From Oceaniglobus ichthyenteri (GTDB taxonomy: Bacteria > Pseudomonadota > Alphaproteobacteria > Rhodobacterales > Rhodobacteraceae), in NCBI RefSeq assembly GCF_003057885.1, contig NZ_QAGK01000013.1:28899-92898 (forward strand): DNA of 64,000 nt, given 5' to 3'. Of the stretch, positions 9,032 to 19,686 are shown one piece after another (position 1 is the stretch's first letter; each line of letters starts with the position of its first letter). Below the pieces are notes generated by a model. The model worked only from the letters and a program-made list of their open reading frames with translations, ran no database searches and was not told the DNA's origin. The position numbers were made by a program, and so were the translations under genes.

Positions 9032-9423
9032 TGCGCCTCCATTACGTTTCGCAGGTGTTATGCTGCGAAATGACGATATTCGTCGCTGTTTTGCCTCAGG
9101 CGCCTGTCCTGAAATTGTGTCATTCCGGTGCGCCGGATCATTGCCCTGCGATTGGGTTGAAAAACCCCGCCGCACATTCGGGACAGGCCCGGCACCCAAA
9201 ACAACCTGACAATATCTTTCGTGAACCAAAAGGTCCAATGCACAATTCCTGCGAGCATTATCTTATTTGCAACAACTTGGGGTTGAATGACCGGATTTTC
9301 GCTGACATGCTCATCCTGACAAGACGAGCCATAACCCGGGGTAATCGGATCATCAAGACCGCCACCAATGGCGCGCGGCCTTGCCATCAGACCGGCAAGC
9401 CAACGATCCGATATGAGTAAAAC
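9032..9423. other. Intergenic region between divergent cellulose and two-component operons
   Basis: A region of 392 bp between the minus-strand cellulose operon and the plus-strand response regulator. It must contain both promoters, but no convincing sigma-70 pair, terminator, RNA gene or clear palindrome could be picked out by eye. Short open frames on both strands here lack ribosome-binding sites and family resemblance, and are left unannotated. Confidence 0.5.
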
Positions 9424-9801
9424 ATGAGAATTCTTGCCGTAGACGATGAACCTTTCGCGCTTGAGGTGCTGAGCATGTTGGTGATCAATTCGGGATATCC
9501 CGATATCGTTGCAGCCCCGAGCGCGGGCGCCGCGCTGGAGCGTATTACAGAGGCACCGGAACCGTTTCAGTGTATCTTTCTTGATATCATGATGCCGGTG
9601 ATGGAGGGGATCGAGTTTTGCGATCTGGTGCGCCGTCTTCCCGGATATGACACGTGTCAGATCATCATGCTGACCGCAATGAACGACAGAAAATACATGG
9701 ATCAGGCCTATGAGGCCGGGGCCAACGATTATGTGATCAAACCGTTCGACGCCAACGACATTGAATCGCGTCTGAACGCCGTGGCCAAGGCCCTGTCATG
9801 A
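9424..9801 (+). CDS. Single-domain response regulator (CheY-like receiver)
   Basis: A protein of 125 aa consisting only of a receiver domain: acidic pair D-D-E at 7-9, phospho-acceptor Asp in F-L-D-I-M-M-P (about residue 53), Thr in L-T-A-M, and Lys in V-I-K-P-F. It has no output domain. The stop overlaps the start of the histidine kinase at 9798 (ATGA), so the two are translationally coupled and this is the likely phosphorylation partner. Facing away from the cellulose operon, it may act by protein interaction on surface-attachment functions, but nothing in the sequence shows the target. Confidence 0.93.
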   Translation: MRILAVDDEPFALEVLSMLVINSGYPDIVAAPSAGAALERITEAPEPFQCIFLDIMMPVMEGIEFCDLVRRLPGYDTCQIIMLTAMNDRKYMDQAYEAGANDYVIKPFDANDIESRLNAVAKALS

Positions 9802-11714
9802 GCAGCACGCGCACCCATCCGCCCCTGCGCGGCACTGCCAGAGCGGGACAAACCGACGCCAGCGTGAACCGCGCCGAAACCGGACGAGCCATGGAAAAAT
9901 CGCCAATCATCGACGCGTTCAAACGGATGCAGGTTCCGCTGATGATTGTGGGCGCCGACGGCAGGATCCTTGAATGCAATCAGGCGACAGAACATCTGTT
10001 CGCCTATCCCCATGGGCAGCTTGTGGGCCGCGCAACGCGCGAAATCCTGCCCGATGCGTCATTGGAGTGGCTGCAGGCGCAAATCGTGCCGCCCGCGATC
10101 GACACGGTCATCAAAGGCATGACCGGGCGCACCCGCGATGGTGACACCATGCTTTTGGCCGCCAATGTAACCGCCTGGACCGATTCCGAGCGCGGATTGC
10201 AACACGCGCTGGTGCTGCGCGATATTACGCTGGACGCAAGTGCCGAAAAATTGGCGCGCAATCAGATGAAGCGGACAAACGACGCAATCATCGGCGCCGG
10301 AATCGCCGTTTTCGAATATAACCGTGTCACCGATACGATCATCGTGTGCGACCAATGGCGCGCGATTCTGGAACTGGAACAGTCCGAACCGGTCGATATG
10401 CGCAATGAATGGCGGGGCCGGGTTCATCCTGACGATCTGGAAACCGCGCTGGCGCCGATGTATCGCTGCCTTGCCGGAGAGGCGGGGCGCGTCAGTTGCG
10501 ATTATCGGCTATTGTCACGGGACGGATTGCGCTGGCGTTGGATCCGCAGCGATATTTCCATCGCCGAGCGCGACGCATCCGGCACCGTCATCCGCATAAA
10601 CGGGGCGATGTCCGATATCACCGACCGTAAATCGGTTGAAACCGCCCTGCGCCGCAGTGTGGAAAGGTTCAGATCGACATTCGAAGGCGCGGCCATCGGA
10701 ATGGCGATCGTCACCCCCGATGGTCGTTTCCTGGAGGTAAATCCGGCGATTTGCGCGGCCTTCGGCTATTCTGAGGAAGACCTGCTGAAAACCGATTTTC
10801 AGACCCTCACCCACCCCGAAGATCTTGCCTCTGATCTGGCCCAGTTCGAACGCCTGAAAGCCGGTGAGATTTCGTGCTATCAACTTGAAAAGCGGTATTT
10901 CCGGTCAAACGGGGCCATCATGTGGGGATTATTGGCGGTGACCATGATCCGCGATGATGAAAACCGCCCCGACCAGGTGATCAAGCAAATCATCGACGTG
11001 ACCGAACGCCGCCGGTTGAGCGAGCTGAAAAGCGAATTCGTTTCAACCGTCAGCCACGAATTGCGCACCCCGCTGACGTCGATTCTGGGGTCGCTTACGC
11101 TTTTGTCATCAATGGATGCCGAACCGTTCTCGGACGAGGCACAGCGCCTGTTGTATATTGCCGAACAGAACGGCGAACGCCTGCATGCTCTGATCAACGA
11201 CGTTCTGGATTTCGAAAAATTCTCGGCCCAGCAGATGCGGGTTCATCTGTTTTCGCAACCCATCGTTCCGCTGATTGACGAGGCGGTGATGGCCAGCCTG
11301 TCGTATGCAGACAAGTTCGGGGTCCGGTTTGTGGTGCACACACCCGACCGGGCCCTGCGCGCCTATGCCGACCCGAAAAGGTTTCAACAGGTGATGGCGA
11401 ACCTGCTGTCGAACGCGGCAAAATTCGCTACCGAAGGCAGCGTGATCGAAATTGTGACCGAAGATATCGGCAGTGCGATCCGGGTTTCGGTCACCAACGA
11501 CGGCCAAACCATCCCCAAGGCGTTTCACGATGATCTTTTCAAACCCTTTGCCCAGGCCGCGCCCTCATCAACCCGCCGTCGCAGCGGCACCGGCCTGGGC
11601 CTGAGCATTACCAAACAGATCGTTGAACAGACCGGCGGCGAAATCGGCTTTGACAGTCCCGAAGGCGGGCAAACGACCTTTTGGTTCACCGCCCCCAAAA
11701 ACAATCCGCACTGA
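9798..11714 (+). CDS. PAS-domain sensor histidine kinase (soluble, three PAS domains)
   Basis: A protein of 638 aa without membrane segments. Three PAS-type sensor domains lie at about 36-150, 160-280 (with a C-terminal D-I-T-D-R PAC motif) and 290-405 (V-T-E-R-R). The HisKA domain has V-S-H-E-L-R-T-P with phospho-acceptor H420. The HATPase_c domain has an N box (N-L-L-S-N-A-A-K-F), a G1-type N-D-G-Q-T-I-P and a G2 G-T-G-L-G-L. No Cys/His cofactor ligand pattern is obvious, so the ligand is unknown. It is encoded four bases into the receiver gene and presumably phosphorylates it. Cytoplasmic PAS kinases often sense redox or light, but that is not demonstrable here. Confidence 0.93.
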   Translation: MSSTRTHPPLRGTARAGQTDASVNRAETGRAMEKSPIIDAFKRMQVPLMIVGADGRILECNQATEHLFAYPHGQLVGRATREILPDASLEWLQAQIVPPAIDTVIKGMTGRTRDGDTMLLAANVTAWTDSERGLQHALVLRDITLDASAEKLARNQMKRTNDAIIGAGIAVFEYNRVTDTIIVCDQWRAILELEQSEPVDMRNEWRGRVHPDDLETALAPMYRCLAGEAGRVSCDYRLLSRDGLRWRWIRSDISIAERDASGTVIRINGAMSDITDRKSVETALRRSVERFRSTFEGAAIGMAIVTPDGRFLEVNPAICAAFGYSEEDLLKTDFQTLTHPEDLASDLAQFERLKAGEISCYQLEKRYFRSNGAIMWGLLAVTMIRDDENRPDQVIKQIIDVTERRRLSELKSEFVSTVSHELRTPLTSILGSLTLLSSMDAEPFSDEAQRLLYIAEQNGERLHALINDVLDFEKFSAQQMRVHLFSQPIVPLIDEAVMASLSYADKFGVRFVVHTPDRALRAYADPKRFQQVMANLLSNAAKFATEGSVIEIVTEDIGSAIRVSVTNDGQTIPKAFHDDLFKPFAQAAPSSTRRRSGTGLGLSITKQIVEQTGGEIGFDSPEGGQTTFWFTAPKNNPH

Positions 11715-11747
11715 CCGGCGCGAAAGGATGCTAAACAAAGGGGCGCA

Positions 11748-11761
11748 TTGACCCGGATCAA
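11748..11761. promoter_or_regulatory. FNR/FnrL-type box upstream of the phasin gene
   Basis: TTGAC-CCGG-ATCAA fits the FNR half-site pattern TTGAY-N4-ATCAA with one deviation from the strict TTGAT consensus. Its centre is 71 bp before the phasin ATG at 11826, a distance compatible with activation from about -41.5 of a promoter with a short leader. A similar box sits at nearly the same distance before ftsH. Confidence 0.55.
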
Positions 11762-11825
11762 TGCGAATCACCTGTGGTTGTGCGATACTGCGAACATAAC
11801 CAATTTCTGGATGGAGAACGCGACA

Positions 11826-12254
11826 ATGGCGACTCAGAAGAAACGGACCCCTGAACAGGAAGAAGACGCCCTGAATGCGGCGCAGGGTGTGTTCACCGCG
11901 AACCCGCTTTTTATTGCGCCACAGGTAAAGCACATGATGCAGGCGCAGGAAAAAGTGTTGGACGAGTTCGAAAAATTCTCATCCGCGTGGTTTCAGCGCC
12001 GCGAGGAAGCAACCCGTTCGATGATCGAAGCCGGGCGCAGGATCTGCGCTGACAATGATCCGGCACAGGCGATGAAGGAAATCACCCAATGGCAGGCCAA
12101 ATCGATGGAGCGTCTGGCCGAAGATGCCAAATGCTGCGCCGAAATGTGGACCCAATGCACCGGCACCGTTGTCAGCAATGAAATTGGCGCTGCCGAAGAC
12201 ACGATGGAATACACCAAACAATCCACAAAACCCTCCAAGGCAACACCGGTCTGA
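11826..12254 (+). CDS. Phasin family protein (polyhydroxyalkanoate granule-associated)
   Basis: A protein of 142 aa; the ATG at 11826 has GGAGA about eight bases upstream. It is amphipathic and alpha-helical with charged heptads (A-Q-E-K-V-L-D-E-F-E-K-F, S-M-I-E-A-G-R-R-I) and no signal peptide, matching small phasins that coat PHA granules. Two cysteines at C-C-A-E are unusual for such proteins. The convergent ackA-phaC genes downstream support a PHA role. An FNR-type box 65-78 bp upstream suggests induction under low oxygen, when PHA is a useful reductant sink (inference). Confidence 0.8.
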   Translation: MATQKKRTPEQEEDALNAAQGVFTANPLFIAPQVKHMMQAQEKVLDEFEKFSSAWFQRREEATRSMIEAGRRICADNDPAQAMKEITQWQAKSMERLAEDAKCCAEMWTQCTGTVVSNEIGAAEDTMEYTKQSTKPSKATPV

Positions 12255-12276
12255 TTCCGGAGTTGCCTGAACAGGG

Positions 12277-13473
12277 TCACCTGCTGCTCAGCACGCCATA
12301 GGCGCGGCGCGCCAGAACCCGCTCTTCATCCGTGGGCAGCATCAGCACCGGCAAACGGCTGTCGGGCGTGGTCAGATATGGCCCGCCTGCCGCGTTGGCG
12401 GTGTCATCCAGCGTGGCGCCCATCCATGCCAGCGTGTCGATCAACCGTTTGCGCAGGGCGGGAATGTGTTCGCCCATGCCCCCGGTCAGCACCACGCCAT
12501 CAACCCCGCCCATCGCCGCGGCCAATGATCCAAACATGCGCCCGCAGTGATAGACAAAGAAATCAACCGCCTCGGCGGCCTCGGGGCGGTCACTGGCCAA
12601 CAGATCGTTCATTTCGCCGGTCATCCCCGACACACCCAACAGGCCCGATTGCTGATACAGCATATCGCGCAGCGCGGCCGGGTCGTATCCGCCTTCCATG
12701 ATCAGATGCAAAACCACCCCGGGGTCCAGCGCGCCACACCGTTGCCCCATTGGCAATCCGTCCAGCGCGGTCAGGCCCATGGTGGTGGCCACACTGCGCC
12801 CCTGATTGATCGCGCACATGCTGACACCATTGCCCAATTGCGCCACGATGATCCGCTTTTGCGCCAGATCGGGATACGAACGTTCCAGTTTGTGGGCGAT
12901 GTAATCATAGGACAGCCCGTGAAACCCGTATCGCAACACGCCCTTTTCGGTCAGATCCCGCGGCAGGCCGAAAATCTGTGCCACCCGTGGCTGATTGCGG
13001 TGAAACGCCGTGTCAAAACAGGCGATTTGCGGGATGCCGGGGTAATGCTGGGCCACCTTGCGGATCGGGCGCAGGTTGTGGGGCTGATGGCTGGGCGCGA
13101 GGGGTTGCAGTTTTTTCAACCCCTCCAGAACCGCATCGGTGATCAGAACCGGCGCGCCGTATTCTGGCCCGCCATGCACAATCCGGTGCGAAAACGCCGC
13201 AATCGTGCCGATATCGCCCAAGCGATCCAGACGCTCCAACATATGCGCCAACGCTTCGGGGTGGGCGGTTTCGGGGCTGTGCGGTGCGCCCAGATCGGTT
13301 TCGGTCCGGGTGCCTTCGGTCATGTTGCGCACGGTCAGAACCATGGCACCCGGCAGCCCGCGAATGTGGAAATTGCGAATCTGCAATGGCCCGTCTTCGG
13401 CCAGACGAAACACGCCACAGCGCAAACTTGACGATCCGGCGTTGAACGTCACAACCAGGTTTTCAGGTGTCAT
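12277..13473 (-). CDS. ackA: Acetate kinase (acetokinase family)
   Basis: A protein of 398 aa, the usual AckA length. It opens with N-A-G-S-S-S-L, and carries H-R-I-V-H-G-G (catalytic region), F-D-T-A-F-H, Y-G-F-H-G-L-S and T-G-G-M-G-E-H, so it interconverts acetate plus ATP with acetyl phosphate in the cytoplasm; a propionate kinase role cannot be excluded. The start is placed at ATG 13473 (M-T-P-E-N-L), only 19 nt after the phaC stop, so ackA is probably cotranscribed with phaC. No phosphotransacetylase gene lies nearby. Linking acetyl-phosphate formation with PHA synthesis would help balance acetyl-CoA (inference). Confidence 0.93.
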   Translation of the reverse strand: MTPENLVVTFNAGSSSLRCGVFRLAEDGPLQIRNFHIRGLPGAMVLTVRNMTEGTRTETDLGAPHSPETAHPEALAHMLERLDRLGDIGTIAAFSHRIVHGGPEYGAPVLITDAVLEGLKKLQPLAPSHQPHNLRPIRKVAQHYPGIPQIACFDTAFHRNQPRVAQIFGLPRDLTEKGVLRYGFHGLSYDYIAHKLERSYPDLAQKRIIVAQLGNGVSMCAINQGRSVATTMGLTALDGLPMGQRCGALDPGVVLHLIMEGGYDPAALRDMLYQQSGLLGVSGMTGEMNDLLASDRPEAAEAVDFFVYHCGRMFGSLAAAMGGVDGVVLTGGMGEHIPALRKRLIDTLAWMGATLDDTANAAGGPYLTTPDSRLPVLMLPTDEERVLARRAYGVLSSR

Positions 13474-13492
13474 ATCCGTTTCAGTCCCGGTA

Positions 13493-15376
13493 TCAGCGTT
13501 GAAAGACATAAGTGCCGGGCGCATCGCTGGCCGGGCTGACCGGGGCGTTCGGGTTGCCCATGGCCGGGGGTTTGGCGGTGCCGCTGGAATGGCTGTTCAG
13601 CCATGTCACCAGTTCGGGCCACCACGATCCATCCTGTACTGGCACCTGGGTGCGCCACGCTTCGGGGGCGACATAATTATCCTCGTTCAGGGTGGTTGTC
13701 ATCTGAAAGGTGCGCCCCCTATGGCCCGGTTCGCTGACGATACCCGCGTTATGCCCCCCCGAGGTGAGAACGAATGTGACATCCGTATCGCTAAGCAGGT
13801 GCATCTTGTACACCGATTGCCACGGTGCGACGTGATCGCCGGTGGTTGATACGCAAAACATTGGCGCGTCGATATCGGTGATCGCCACAGGTTTGCCATG
13901 TACCCGGTATTGCCCCTGGGACAGTTCGTTGTTCAAATACATGCTGCGCAAATATTCGCTGTGCATCCGGTAAGGCATGCGCGTGGCGTCGGAATTCCAC
14001 GCCATCAGGTCAAACATACCTTGCCGCCCGCCCATCAGGTATTCATGCACATAACGCGACCAGATCAGATCGGTCGAGCGCAGCAATTGAAACGCGCCCG
14101 CCATCTGTTTGGTGTCCAGAAACCCCTGATCCCACATCATGTGTTCCAGATACGACACTTCGCTTTCGGTGGTGAACAGTTGCAATTCACCCGGTTCCTT
14201 GAAATCGATCTGGGTCGCCAGAAGCGACATGGTTTTCAACCGGTCATCGTGATCGCGCGCCATCTGCGCCGCCTTGGCCGACAACAGCGTACCCCCCAGA
14301 CAATAGCCGATGCCATGCACCTTTTGATCGGGCACGATATCGTTGATTGCGTTCAGTGCGTCACCCACCGCATCGATATAATCGCCCATGCCCAGATCGC
14401 GATCATCCGCATCCGGGTTACGCCATGACATCATGAACACGCTAAATCCCTGTTCCACCAGATAGCGCACCAGCGAATTATGCGGCGACAGATCAAGAAT
14501 GTAATATTTCATGATCCAGGCGGGGGTGATCAGGATCGGCTCGGATGTGACAGTATCGGTTTGCGGCGCATACTGGATCAGTTCAAACAGATGGGTGCGA
14601 TGCACCACCTTGCCCGGCGTCACCGCAACATCGCGCCCGGGCAGATAATTTTCCGCCCCCACGGGTGGCGCGCCCGATGCGGTGCGCTTCCAGTCTTCGA
14701 TCATGTTCTGCAGGCCCCGTACCAGATTGGCACCGCCTTCGGCGCGGGTCTTGGCAATGACTTCGGGGTTGGTGAACAGCGAATTGGCAGGCGATACCAT
14801 ATCCAGCATTTGCCGCGCGATAAACGATACGGTCTGTTCCTCGCGGCGCGACAGGCCGTCAATATCGTTGGTGGCATTGTACCACCATTGCTGGGACAGC
14901 AGGAAATTCTGATAAATCAGGTTGAAGGGCCACTGTTGCCATTCTTCGGCCTCGAACCGTTTGTCGTGTTTCAGCGGCACGATACAGGGTTCGGCATCGG
15001 TGTTGCCCGGCGTCTGGCTGGCCACGGCCATCAGGCGCGCGGCCTTGTGCGCGGCCTTTTCCATCAGTTGCATCTGTTTGCCCGGCGATCCGGCCAGATG
15101 TATCCACCAGTTAAAGAACGACGCCGCCAACCCATAGGGCGTGACACCCATGGTCGCGCGGGCCATCTGTGCCTTGAACGCGCGATCCATGTTTTGCGCA
15201 CTGAACCGATCCGGCAGAACCGGCCCACACTGCAGGCCCAGTTCCGGTGGAACAGGCTCGGATGCCGGGTCAATCCGGGGCTGTGGCGCGTTGGTCACGG
15301 GGGCCACACCCGACACCGCACGCGGCGTTTGGGCCTTTTGCGATGTCACGTTACGTTTCTTTTTCGACTGAGCCAT
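13493..15376 (-). CDS. phaC: Class I polyhydroxyalkanoate synthase
   Basis: A protein of 627 aa from ATG 15376 (AAGGA about 11 bases upstream; an ATG at 15400 is an alternative). Polymerises (R)-3-hydroxyacyl-CoA into PHA at the granule surface. It has the lipase-like box G-Y-C-L-G-G with catalytic C359, an Asp in T-T-G-D-H-V-A-P-W and a His in S-G-G-H-N-A-G. The length and the Y-Y-I-L-D-L-S-P-H-N-S-L-V segment fit the class I enzyme, which works without PhaE. Residues 1-45 are a basic, low-complexity extension. ackA follows after 19 nt; the phasin gene lies just beyond, on the opposite strand. Confidence 0.95.
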   Translation of the reverse strand: MAQSKKKRNVTSQKAQTPRAVSGVAPVTNAPQPRIDPASEPVPPELGLQCGPVLPDRFSAQNMDRAFKAQMARATMGVTPYGLAASFFNWWIHLAGSPGKQMQLMEKAAHKAARLMAVASQTPGNTDAEPCIVPLKHDKRFEAEEWQQWPFNLIYQNFLLSQQWWYNATNDIDGLSRREEQTVSFIARQMLDMVSPANSLFTNPEVIAKTRAEGGANLVRGLQNMIEDWKRTASGAPPVGAENYLPGRDVAVTPGKVVHRTHLFELIQYAPQTDTVTSEPILITPAWIMKYYILDLSPHNSLVRYLVEQGFSVFMMSWRNPDADDRDLGMGDYIDAVGDALNAINDIVPDQKVHGIGYCLGGTLLSAKAAQMARDHDDRLKTMSLLATQIDFKEPGELQLFTTESEVSYLEHMMWDQGFLDTKQMAGAFQLLRSTDLIWSRYVHEYLMGGRQGMFDLMAWNSDATRMPYRMHSEYLRSMYLNNELSQGQYRVHGKPVAITDIDAPMFCVSTTGDHVAPWQSVYKMHLLSDTDVTFVLTSGGHNAGIVSEPGHRGRTFQMTTTLNEDNYVAPEAWRTQVPVQDGSWWPELVTWLNSHSSGTAKPPAMGNPNAPVSPASDAPGTYVFQR

Positions 15377-15681
15377 GGGGTGTTTTATCCTTCGTTCCAT
15401 CCGCGGCCCGGAAAAACCGCAAAATCCGGCGCCAGCTTACACCCTGCGCGCATCGGCGTCATTAACAGCGGTTAACCCCCGCGCCTGGTGAAAAGGGTCA
15501 TCGCCACCCTTATGGGGTGAATCAGACCTATGCCCGGGCGCGCACCGCTTCAACCCCACGTCAAGCGGAACCAAATCGCCCAGCAAGGGTTGAGCGGTTT
15601 GATGGGGCGCGGATGACATCATCCACTGGCGTATTCACGCGCCCGCCCCTAACACGGCATATCACTTAAGGAGATCATGTG
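15377..15681. other. Intergenic region between divergent phaC and mliC-like genes
   Basis: A region of 305 bp that must contain the promoter of phaC-ackA (minus strand) and of the mliC-like gene (plus strand). No RNA gene, FNR box or strong inverted repeat was found by eye. The only clear element is the Shine-Dalgarno AAGGAGAT at 15668-15675 for the plus-strand gene. Confidence 0.5.
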
Positions 15682-16029
15682 ATGCGTACCATTCTTTTCA
15701 CGCTTGCCCTGTGTGGCGGCGCAACCGCCGCTGCGGCGGATCTGTCCCTGTCGCTGCCTTTGGGCGCACTCGACAGCGTAAGCGGCCAGACCTATGCCTG
15801 TGAGGGCGGCGAAAGCTTTACGGTGCAATATGTCAACTCGGGCGCCAATTCCCTGGCGATTCTGCCCATCGACGGCGAAACCCGGATTTTCGTCAACGTC
15901 GTGTCAGGCTCGGGCGCGCGCTATGCTTCGGGCGCGGATATCTGGTGGAGCAAGGGCGACACCGCCACATTGGAAAACGAAATGACAGAGGGCAGCCTGC
16001 AAAATTGCGAGGCGCAAGAGGCCCAATAA
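15682..16029 (+). CDS. MliC-like secreted lysozyme-inhibitor-family protein
   Basis: A protein of 115 aa; the ATG at 15682 follows AAGGAGAT with six-base spacing. Residues 1-20 form a signal peptide ending A-A-A-A-D. The mature part has the MliC/C-type-lysozyme-inhibitor pattern: Y-A-C...F-T-V-Q-Y, then S-G-S-G-A-R-Y-A-S-G and W-W-S-K-G-D-T-A, with a second cysteine near the C-terminus for a disulphide. Family members sit in the periplasm or outer membrane and protect peptidoglycan from lysozyme. No lipobox is seen, so it is probably soluble periplasmic. It is a lone gene followed by a terminator hairpin. Confidence 0.8.
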   Translation: MRTILFTLALCGGATAAAADLSLSLPLGALDSVSGQTYACEGGESFTVQYVNSGANSLAILPIDGETRIFVNVVSGSGARYASGADIWWSKGDTATLENEMTEGSLQNCEAQEAQ

Positions 16030-16048
16030 CACCCCCGACCATGATCAA

Positions 16049-16078
16049 GGGAAATCCCGTAAATCCACGGGATTTCCC
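16049..16078. terminator. Bidirectional terminator-like hairpin
   Basis: Perfect 12-bp inverted repeat (GGGAAATCCCGT, six-base loop, ACGGGATTTCCC) in the 55-bp gap between the convergent mliC-like gene and cbpM. No long T run follows on either strand, so efficiency is uncertain, but the position fits a shared terminator. Confidence 0.7.
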
Positions 16079-16084
16079 CACGCC

Positions 16085-16423
16085 CTATCCCGGCTCTGAC
16101 AGGTCTGCACGAAACGCGGCGGCAATCGCCTGTCGGGTGGCGTCGGGCTGACTGTCCACCGCGCGGGTCAGGCCGCGCAATTCGCGCCGCAACCCGTGGA
16201 TCTGATCCAGCAGTGACAGCACCACAGGCACCGCATCATCCGGCAGCGACATTTCGGTGCGCAAATCACACACCAGCCTGATCCGTGCCACATCCAGTTC
16301 GTCAAACATCGGCTCACCGCCCCGGTCGGCGGGTTTTACCCAGCCTTCGCGCACCCACAACCGCAATTCATGCAATTCAACACGGTGCACCGTGGCCACG
16401 ACATCGCGTTCATTCAGCATCAT
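16085..16423 (-). CDS. cbpM: Chaperone modulator CbpM-like (MerR-type helix-turn-helix)
   Basis: A protein of 112 aa. N-terminal residues 1-60 resemble a MerR-like winged helix (H-E-L-R-L-W-V-R-E-G-W-V-K-P, then L-D-V-A-R-I-R-L-V), followed by a helical tail. This is the CbpM layout; CbpM binds the J domain of CbpA and blocks its stimulation of DnaK. The start ATGA at 16420-16423 overlaps the cbpA stop, exactly the pairing known for cbpAM, which gives most of the confidence. It is the last gene of the ftsH-cbpA-cbpM operon. Confidence 0.85.
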   Translation of the reverse strand: MMLNERDVVATVHRVELHELRLWVREGWVKPADRGGEPMFDELDVARIRLVCDLRTEMSLPDDAVPVVLSLLDQIHGLRRELRGLTRAVDSQPDATRQAIAAAFRADLSEPG

Positions 16424-17344
16424 GCATCCCTCCAGAGTTTGGCACGCGGATCTTCTGTGACATGGTCGCGCCAGCGTTGGGCAATCGCCTCCATTTCAGG
16501 GTCAATCGTGGCGGGCGTGACAATTTTCAGCCGCACATATTGATCCCCCGGCGTGCCCTTGGCCGGGCTTACCCCCCTGCCCTTCAGGCGCAACCGCTGG
16601 CCCGATGACGCGCCCCTGGGCACGCCCATCGAAACCTTGCCCGATACGGTGGGCACTTCGATTTTGCCGCCCAATACCGCCTCGTCAAAGGAAATCGGCA
16701 CTTCGACTTCGATATCGTTGCCGTCGCGGGTGAACAATTTGTGCGCCGTGACGCCAATTTCGACATAGGCATCGCCCGCCGGGCCGCCGCCGATGCCCGG
16801 CTGCCCCTTGCCACGCAGGCGCAGGGTTTGCCCATCGCGCACGCCCGCCGGAATCGTTAGATCGATCGCGCTGCCGTCGGGCAAAGGCACAGCGCGCTTG
16901 GCCCCCTGCACCGCATCCATGAACGCCACCTCAAGATGATAGCGCACATCGCCGCCGCGTGCCGCAAACCCTTGGGCGCGCCCGGTTCTGGCCTGTGCGC
17001 GGGCGCCGAAAATATCGGAAAACACATCCGACAGATCCTCAAAATCGCCATAGCCGGCGCTGGATTCATACCGCCCCTGTGGGTCGGCCCCCGCATGATC
17101 GCGGTAATATTGCCGCTGCGGGCGTTCCTGTCCGGTGGCATCGATTTCACCGGCGTCAAAACGTTTGCGCGTTTCAGGATCGCCGATAATGTCATTGGCG
17201 GCGGTGACGGCCTGAAATTGCGCCTGTTTCGTCTTGTCGCCGGGGTTCAGATCGGGGTGCAGGGATTTGGCCAGTTTGCGATAGGCCTTTTTGATATCGG
17301 CCTGCGATGCGTCCCTGGCCACGCCCAGAACGCTGTAGGGATCA

Positions 17345-17352
<8 letters not shown>
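16420..17352 (-). CDS. cbpA: DnaJ-class co-chaperone CbpA-like
   Basis: A protein of 310 aa. J domain at residues 3-70 with the H-P-D motif (L-H-P-D-L-N-P-G-D), a Gly-poor, charged linker, then two beta-rich substrate-binding domains (L-T-I-P-A-G-V-R-D-G-Q-T-L-R-L-R-G-K-G, and V-P-R-G-A-S-S-G-Q-R-L-R-L-K-G-R-G). No CxxCxGxG zinc finger, so this is a class II J-protein like CbpA rather than DnaJ. It presumably stimulates DnaK ATPase in the cytoplasm. Its start lies 8 nt inside the 3' end of ftsH and its stop overlaps cbpM by 4 nt, so the three genes are translated as a unit. Confidence 0.92.
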
Positions 17353-19192
<1,840 letters not shown>

Positions 19193-19253
19193 GGGGGTCT
19201 CCAACGTTGGCGGGCATTTGCGATCACCCTAGGGGGCATTATGGCGCAGGGTC

Positions 19254-19267
19254 TTGATCAGGATCAA
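19254..19267. promoter_or_regulatory. FNR/FnrL consensus box upstream of ftsH
   Basis: TTGAT-CAGG-ATCAA is an exact match to TTGAT-N4-ATCAA. Its centre is 68 bp before the ftsH GTG start, close to the distance seen for the phasin box. It overlaps the stop codon of the PIN-toxin gene, which is transcribed in the same direction. Confidence 0.65.
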
Positions 19268-19686
19268 TCCCGGTGCATTTGCCCCGGTTGCGGTGTGACC
19301 AAGGTAACGGTCGGAAAATAACTGCGATAGCGCCCCGTATCCCGGGTCAGGATCGGATATCGCCCCACGGCCGCATGGGCGCCGATAAAGAAATCGGGCA
19401 ACACCCCGGTTTTTGCGCCTCCTGCCCGGCGGTATTGCGCAAACACCTTGCCCGCCAGAAACAGCGCCGCCTCGGGGATCGGCGCGATTTTCAGCCCGGC
19501 GCCGGTGATGAACGCGTCCAACCGCTCTTTGCTGGCATAGCGCACCGACAGTTCCGCATAGATCACCCCATTGATGATCAGCGGCCCGACCAGCGCCGCC
19601 GCCTCAAGCTGGGCCAATGACCACGGCGCAAAGACCGGATCATCGGTCACCACATCCAGCAACACATTGGTATCAACCAGCGTCAC
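19264..19686 (-). CDS. PIN-domain toxin (VapC-like ribonuclease)
   Basis: A protein of 140 aa. PIN signature acidic residues are visible: L-V-D-T-N-V-L-L-D at the N-terminus, Y-A-E-L-S-V near residue 43, D-F-F-I-G-A-H-A near 98 and T-R-D-T-G-R-Y near 115, the expected metal-binding set for a single-strand-specific endoribonuclease. The start overlaps the stop of the AbrB-type antitoxin gene (19683-19686, ATGA), antitoxin first, the classical type II arrangement. Being beside repABC, the pair may stabilise the replicon by post-segregational killing (inference). Confidence 0.9.
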   Translation of the reverse strand: MTLVDTNVLLDVVTDDPVFAPWSLAQLEAAALVGPLIINGVIYAELSVRYASKERLDAFITGAGLKIAPIPEAALFLAGKVFAQYRRAGGAKTGVLPDFFIGAHAAVGRYPILTRDTGRYRSYFPTVTLVTPQPGQMHRD

